Shown here one piece after another: positions 60,181 through 64,000 of a stretch of 64,000 bases of DNA; position 1 is the stretch's first letter, and every line of letters starts with the position of its first letter. This DNA comes from an uncultured Clostridia bacterium. Lineage in GTDB: Bacteria; Bacillota; Clostridia; Peptostreptococcales; Anaerovoracaceae. The position numbers were made by a program, and so were the translations under genes. Location: positions 1-64,000 of the forward strand of contig CALIXS010000005.1 of NCBI GenBank assembly GCA_938046095.1, read 5' to 3'. Below the pieces are notes generated by a model. It was not told where the DNA came from, made no database searches, and saw only the letters and a program-made list of their open reading frames with translations.

Positions 60181-60845
60181 AACCGATATTGGTTTTCGAC
60201 TATGACGGTACACTTCAGGAAACTGATATCATATACGGGCCGGCGGTGCGTGCCGCTTCAAAGCACGTGCGCGACGATCTCGGCATAGATGTCGCGCCTC
60301 CGACCGAGGAACAGATAAAGAGCTGGCTCGGCAAGACGGCGCGGGAAATGTGGCATGAGTATGCTCCGCAGCTGGACGGAAAAAACTGCGAGGAGTGTAT
60401 GTCTATCGTCTACAGGCACATGCTCGCATCAATTAAACAAGGCAATGCGCGCTGGTTTGCCGGAGCCGCCGAGCTTCTCGATTCGCTAAAATCACAGGGA
60501 TACAGAATGGTTATACTGAGCAACTGCAACAAAGGCTATGCAACCGTCCATTCCGAGTTTTTCGGTATGGACAGATGGTTCGAAAGCTTTTACGACAGCG
60601 AATCGTTCGGAGATATCGGCAAGGGGGCGATAATGAAAAAAATCGCTGACGAGCACCCCGGTGAAAGGTACATCGTAATAGGCGATCGCGGGGGCGATAT
60701 GGAAGCCGCAGCTGCCGTCGGCGCGCCTTTTATAGGCTGTACGTACGGCTACGGCACAAAAAAGGAGCTCAGGGATTCGACGTTATTTGCCGATTCACCA
60801 CACCGAATAGAAGACTGCATACACAAGCTGGAGGCCGTCATGTGA
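60177..60845 (+). CDS. HAD phosphatase coupled to the riboflavin operon
   Basis: The 222-residue protein is a HAD hydrolase with an alpha-helical cap. It has nucleophile motif FDYDGTLQETD (D8, D10), motif II ILSNCN, lysine motif around GKGAIMKK and acid motif IGDRGGDMEAA. It overlaps ribH by four bases and is the last gene of the operon. Riboflavin synthesis needs a phosphatase acting on the RibD product before RibH, and this step is performed by HAD enzymes in other bacteria. Position makes this gene a good candidate; the specific role is inferred. Confidence 0.88.
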   Translation: MKPILVFDYDGTLQETDIIYGPAVRAASKHVRDDLGIDVAPPTEEQIKSWLGKTAREMWHEYAPQLDGKNCEECMSIVYRHMLASIKQGNARWFAGAAELLDSLKSQGYRMVILSNCNKGYATVHSEFFGMDRWFESFYDSESFGDIGKGAIMKKIADEHPGERYIVIGDRGGDMEAAAAVGAPFIGCTYGYGTKKELRDSTLFADSPHRIEDCIHKLEAVM

Positions 60846-60930
60846 CAGTAGGCGGCATACCGGATAAGGGACTGCACGGGTAACGATCGGGACCTTATAC
60901 ATCCCGGCGTTCAATTACGGTCAGTCTTCT

Positions 60931-61290
60931 TTATTTTGCCAGCTTTTCGGCAAGTATGTCTATTTTGCTCACGGCCCAGTTAATGAACGGAGCTTCAAAC
61001 GTTCCCTCCGGAGTAAAACCGAAACCTTTGTAACACAGGAACAGTGCCGCTTCGGCAATTACGACGCTGACCGCAAATTTTACCCAGTGCCTGTCAGGTT
61101 CCTCTGACGAAAGTCTTCTGCCCGCGTCGACGAGAAATGCTCCCGGTGCCGCGAGGCACATGGAAAGTATAAGTATCCTGTCATATTTTGCCTGCATGTC
61201 GGCGAGCTTCGGGATCCCGAACGCCATGAATACCGTGACGGCGATAAGGCCAAGGCCTGCAAGGATAAGTATGCGGTTGAGTTTTTTCAT
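60931..61290 (-). CDS. Small membrane protein of unknown function
   Basis: The 119-residue protein has three hydrophobic helices (about residues 5-25, 40-58 and 70-88), then an amphipathic C terminus. Two ATGs (61293 and 61290) follow GGAGG; the second gives the better spacing. No family is recognised. A hairpin terminator lies upstream on the same strand, so an attenuator or a separate small transcript may precede it. Confidence 0.72.
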   Translation of the reverse strand: MKKLNRILILAGLGLIAVTVFMAFGIPKLADMQAKYDRILILSMCLAAPGAFLVDAGRRLSSEEPDRHWVKFAVSVVIAEAALFLCYKGFGFTPEGTFEAPFINWAVSKIDILAEKLAK

Positions 61291-61363
61291 CATAGCCTCC
61301 GATAGTCTGATCGTTTAACTTAAAATCATTATATATTAAAGATTGAGAATAATAAAGGCGAAT

Positions 61364-61389
61364 AAAAAACGCACCTTTAAACAGGTGCG
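61364..61389 (-). terminator. Terminator-like hairpin upstream of the membrane protein
   Basis: On the minus strand CGCACCT (61383-61389) and AGGTGCG (61370-61376) form a stem followed by TTTTTT. It points towards the membrane protein gene, not away from a known gene. Confidence 0.75.
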
Positions 61390-61485
61390 CCGTGTTTTGC
61401 CGTGCTCTCTGAGAAGGAATGATAATATTATACACCTTATGCGGCCGGTATGAGCACCGATGCACATGTTGACATGTACGATAAT

Positions 61486-61514
61486 TTGCAATTTCAGCCT
61501 TCTTGGTGTACGAT
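61486..61514 (+). promoter_or_regulatory. Promoter of the flavin reductase-like gene
   Basis: TTGCAA (61486-61491) and TACGAT (61509-61514) are separated by 17 bases. Confidence 0.6.
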
Positions 61515-61556
61515 TTGTGCAAAGATTTTTGTTTGCGTACAGGAGAGGAGGATACC

Positions 61557-62141
61557 ATGAAGAAGGATTTCGGAGTAAAGCCGTATTTGTTCCCGATGCC
61601 GGTGCTTATGATCGCTACGTACGGGGATGACGGGAAGGTGGATGTAATGAATATGGCATGGGGCGGTATATGTGCCGAGGACAAGGTTTCGCTCAACATA
61701 GACGAGGGTCATAAGACGTCGGAAAATATAAAAAAACGCGGCGCCTTCACGATAGCCGTCGCTGATGTAAAGCACCTGAAAGAGGCCGATTTTTTCGGAA
61801 TAGCAAGTGCGAACACAATGACCGATAAATTCGAAAGGAGCGGGCTTACGGCTGTCAGGAGCGAAAAGGTGGACGCTCCCGTGATCGAGGAATTCCCCGT
61901 AACTCTCGAGTGCAGGCTCTCCGAGGTAAAAAATGAGAGCTACGGCTTTCACATCGTGGGTGAGATCGTAGGAACGCTTGTCGATGAAAGTGTGCTGGAC
62001 GCAGACGGCAGGGTCGACGTATCAAAGCTCGGTGCATTTGCTTATGATGAGTTTACAAACAGTTATTGGGAGATAACAACAAAGGCAGGCAGCGCTTTCA
62101 GCGACGGAAAAGCTTTGATGGACGCCGCAGTGAGAGAATAA
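61557..62141 (+). CDS. Flavin reductase-like FMN-binding protein
   Basis: The 194-residue protein fits the flavin reductase-like/FMN-binding split-barrel family found in anaerobes: FPMPVLMIATYGDDGKVDV, NMAWGGICAEDKVSLNI and GIASANTMTDKF. It probably binds FMN and passes electrons to an unknown partner. GGAGAGGAGG precedes the ATG at 61557; the frame extends upstream without support. Asparaginase follows after two bases. Confidence 0.9.
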   Translation: MKKDFGVKPYLFPMPVLMIATYGDDGKVDVMNMAWGGICAEDKVSLNIDEGHKTSENIKKRGAFTIAVADVKHLKEADFFGIASANTMTDKFERSGLTAVRSEKVDAPVIEEFPVTLECRLSEVKNESYGFHIVGEIVGTLVDESVLDADGRVDVSKLGAFAYDEFTNSYWEITTKAGSAFSDGKALMDAAVRE

Positions 62142-62143
62142 TC

Positions 62144-63169
62144 ATGAGCGAAAATAGACGCAGAATATGTTTTATCTATACCGGCGGGACACTCGGCATG
62201 GTCGAAAGTGAAAACGGATATGTTCCTCAAAAGGGATACCTCCGCAGCGAAATGGAGAAGATCGCCGATCTGAAGAAGCCGGGCATGCCGGAGTGGGAGC
62301 TTATCGAGTTTGATACGCTGCTCGATTCATCCAATGTGAGTGTGAAAGAATGGAATAAAATAGCAGGGGTGATAAGCGACTGCTATGATATGTACGACGG
62401 TTTTGTGGTGCTCCACGGCACGGATACTATGGCGTATACCGCATCTGCGCTGTCATTCATGTTAAATGGACTTAACAAACCCGTCGTTCTGACGGGCTCA
62501 CAGATCCCGATCGGCCACGTAAGGAGCGATGCGCACGACAATATAGTATCGGCAGCCCTGATAGCGGCCGATACGAGGTGCCCCGAGGTCACGCTCTGCT
62601 TTGCGGGCGTGCTTTTGCGAGGCAACCGCAGTACCAAAGTATCGGCGGATGAGCTTATAGCTTTTGATTCTCCTAACTATCCGCACCTTGCGTCCTTAGG
62701 GATCGACATAAGGTATAACGGGAAGTTCATCATGCCGCCGGGCGCAGGGCTCCGTGTCAACCTGCTTGAAGAGGACATCCCGGTCGCCGTCCTCAAAATA
62801 TTCCCGGGGATACAGTTCAGGCTTTTCGAGGGCATAATGACGGAGGAGCTTAAGGGGCTCGTTCTTGAGGGCTTCGGGACCGGAAATGTCCCTCAGGGTG
62901 ACGATGCGCTGATTCCTCTCCTCAACAAGGCGGTTGACAACGGCACCGTAATAGTCGTATGTACTCAGTGCCTCAAGAGCTCGGCGCTCCTCGGAACGTA
63001 CGAGGTAAGCCGAAGCCTCAAGCAGGCGGGCGCGGTGAACGGCGCCGATCTCACGGCGGAGGCGGCCGTCACGAAGCTGTACTATCTTTTCAGTAACTGC
63101 ACGGACGTAAATCAAATCAAGGATGCTATGGCTTCTGATATACGCGGTGAGATGACGCCGTCTCTGTAA
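62144..63169 (+). CDS. ansA: Type I L-asparaginase
   Basis: Hydrolyses asparagine to aspartate and ammonia in the cytoplasm. The 341-residue protein has the first catalytic threonine in FIYTGGTLGM and the second in VLHGTDTMAYTASAL, and GSQIPIGHVRSDAHDN, the cytoplasmic type I signature. No signal peptide is present. Its start is two bases after the preceding stop, with GAGAG as binding site. Confidence 0.95.
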   Translation: MSENRRRICFIYTGGTLGMVESENGYVPQKGYLRSEMEKIADLKKPGMPEWELIEFDTLLDSSNVSVKEWNKIAGVISDCYDMYDGFVVLHGTDTMAYTASALSFMLNGLNKPVVLTGSQIPIGHVRSDAHDNIVSAALIAADTRCPEVTLCFAGVLLRGNRSTKVSADELIAFDSPNYPHLASLGIDIRYNGKFIMPPGAGLRVNLLEEDIPVAVLKIFPGIQFRLFEGIMTEELKGLVLEGFGTGNVPQGDDALIPLLNKAVDNGTVIVVCTQCLKSSALLGTYEVSRSLKQAGAVNGADLTAEAAVTKLYYLFSNCTDVNQIKDAMASDIRGEMTPSL

Positions 63170-63675
63170 TAAATTCCGGTCCGATGATCGGCTCTGTGCC
63201 GATCGTACACGGCAGCGGTCTCGGGATTTACAATAAACCTTTCTTTTTTGATGTTCGAAACGCACAGGAAAGATGGGCCGAAAACAGTGAAAAGCTTATA
63301 ACAAAAGTCGGAAACTCCTTTACCGGTTGAAAAACCGTATTATCTATATATGATCAAATCTATCCATACTGAAGACTATGTATGAGACTGTAGGTAAAAG
63401 AAATATCATGGATGTTGTTCCCGACCGCCGGTAATCTGATTTAGAGTTCGACTTAAACTTACAGCGCTTCGAGATGCGTGCTTCTGAAAAGATATATGCT
63501 GTAAAAAGCGCGCAGAAAATAAGGGATACATATCCACGGCCGGGCAGGCGAAGGGAACGAGTGGCGCTATATATAAGGAAAGCCTTAATAATTCCTTATG
63601 CATCTGTTTGAGAATTACCGCTTTGCAGCTGATATAATAATTTCGGTGAGCAGCGGGCAGGGGATCCGGATTTTT
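63170..63675. other. 506-base AT-rich intergenic region
   Basis: The region holds a 7-bp hairpin (63186-63192 with 63198-63204) without T-run, a 48-codon open stretch at 63184-63330 without ribosome binding site, and a TATAAT box at about 63634 before the last gene. TTGAGA upstream is 19 bases away from it, so promoter quality is moderate. No gene is supported. Confidence 0.4.
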
Positions 63676-64000
63676 ATGGAAAAGATTTTAGTTGTCGACG
63701 ACGAAAGGGATATTGCCGACCTGATCGAAGTCTATCTGAAAAATGAAAACTATACTGTATTCAAGTCATATACTGCGGAAGATGCTCTGCGCTGTATTGA
63801 AATGCAGGAGCTTGATCTGGCAATCCTCGATGTTATGCTTCCCGGGGCGGACGGCTTTTCACTATGTCAAAAAATCCGCGAAAATTACGTCTACCCCGTT
63901 ATAATGTTAACGGCCAGAGATGCTGAGGTTGACAAGATCAACGGCCTTACATTGGGCGCGGATGATTACGTGACGAAGCCTTTTAGGCCGTTAGAGCTTA
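63676..64000 (+). CDS. vanR: VanR-like response regulator (partial, runs off the window)
   Basis: The first 108 codons encode an OmpR-family receiver domain: acid pocket VVDDE (D8, D9), phosphorylation site D52 in ILDVMLPG, T79 in MLTARD and K101 in DDYVTKPFRPLEL. The segments DLIEVYLKNENYTVFK and EVDKINGLTLGADDYVTKPF closely follow VanR of vancomycin-resistance operons as remembered from that family. The DNA-binding half lies beyond the window. A partner kinase and resistance genes, if present, would follow. The gene has no stop inside the window. GGGGAT lies upstream of the ATG. Confidence 0.85.
   Translation, partial: MEKILVVDDERDIADLIEVYLKNENYTVFKSYTAEDALRCIEMQELDLAILDVMLPGADGFSLCQKIRENYVYPVIMLTARDAEVDKINGLTLGADDYVTKPFRPLEL

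Noticed and set aside
63184..63330. 48-codon open stretch between asparaginase and the response regulator
   Set aside because: It lacks a ribosome binding site and any family resemblance. A stretch of this length without stops is not rare by chance.
1..64000. CRISPR arrays, intact prophage or integrase, intact insertion sequences
   Set aside because: No regularly spaced repeats, phage structural genes, integrase or complete transposase with ends were seen. Only one decayed transposase fragment is present.

Overview
The window looks like a piece of chromosome from an anaerobic, low-to-mid GC Gram-positive bacterium of the class Clostridia. The signs are a T-box before serS, a tetrahydrofolate riboswitch before folT, RapZ/WhiA/RicT/AbrB-type genes, a sortase-anchored surface protein, a V-type ATPase, D-serine and beta-keto acid catabolism, and oxygen defence by rubrerythrin and superoxide reductase. 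Base composition is roughly balanced over most of the window. Two stretches are AT-richer (about 44.6-48.5 kb and 63.2-63.7 kb) and look like acquired or decaying DNA. A narrower family assignment (for example the Eubacteriales Family XIII / Anaerovoracaceae group) is only a guess.

Layout. 0-7 kb: the 3' end of a 5S rRNA gene and its terminator; a 35-codon membrane peptide with tmk, holB and ricT; a decayed remnant that looks like tRNA1(Val) methyltransferase; an AbrB-type regulator, murA and class III fbp; and tRNA-Arg(ACG) on the minus strand. 7-15.5 kb: an XRE regulator, T-box/serS, a DUF1015 protein, an SseB-like protein, an EamA exporter, murI and pckA. 15.7-19.9 kb (minus strand): a folate operon, fchA-folD-[THF riboswitch]-folT-folC::5-FCL. 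20-28.4 kb: a membrane-anchored M3 peptidase, a C39-like protein, a HerA-like ATPase, D-serine ammonia-lyase, a YfcC-type transporter and an M20 amidohydrolase. 28.6-34.3 kb: an AI-2E family permease, then murB-PHP-rapZ-[kce]-whiA, where kce is a self-contained transcription unit. 34.5-43.2 kb: a nine-gene V-type ATPase operon with a sodium-type K-subunit signature. 43.3-48 kb: an rRNA m5U methyltransferase that may be translated leaderless, an AT-rich scar with an IS4-like transposase remnant, a lipoprotein and a sortase-anchored Cna-type adhesin. 48.5-53.4 kb: ferritin, a rubrerythrin with two rubredoxin-like knuckles, superoxide reductase, cbiL, and a cobalamin riboswitch in front of an exported CbiK-like lipoprotein and a second small lipoprotein. 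53.5-64 kb: an aldo/keto reductase, a zinc phospholipase-like protein, a lipid kinase, the FMN-riboswitch ribDEBAH operon with a coupled HAD phosphatase, a flavin reductase-like protein, asparaginase, and the first 108 codons of a VanR-like response regulator that runs off the window.

How the genes work together. Vitamin and cofactor control is prominent: THF, cobalamin and FMN riboswitches each sit before cognate genes. In the folate operon, FolD has lost the residues used for cyclohydrolase activity while FchA, a separate cyclohydrolase, is encoded immediately upstream. The least conventional unit is the cobalamin-controlled pair of exported lipoproteins, one carrying a cobaltochelatase domain. 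It may form a surface metal or tetrapyrrole handling system. All functional statements rest on reading the sequence and on family knowledge; no database search was run.
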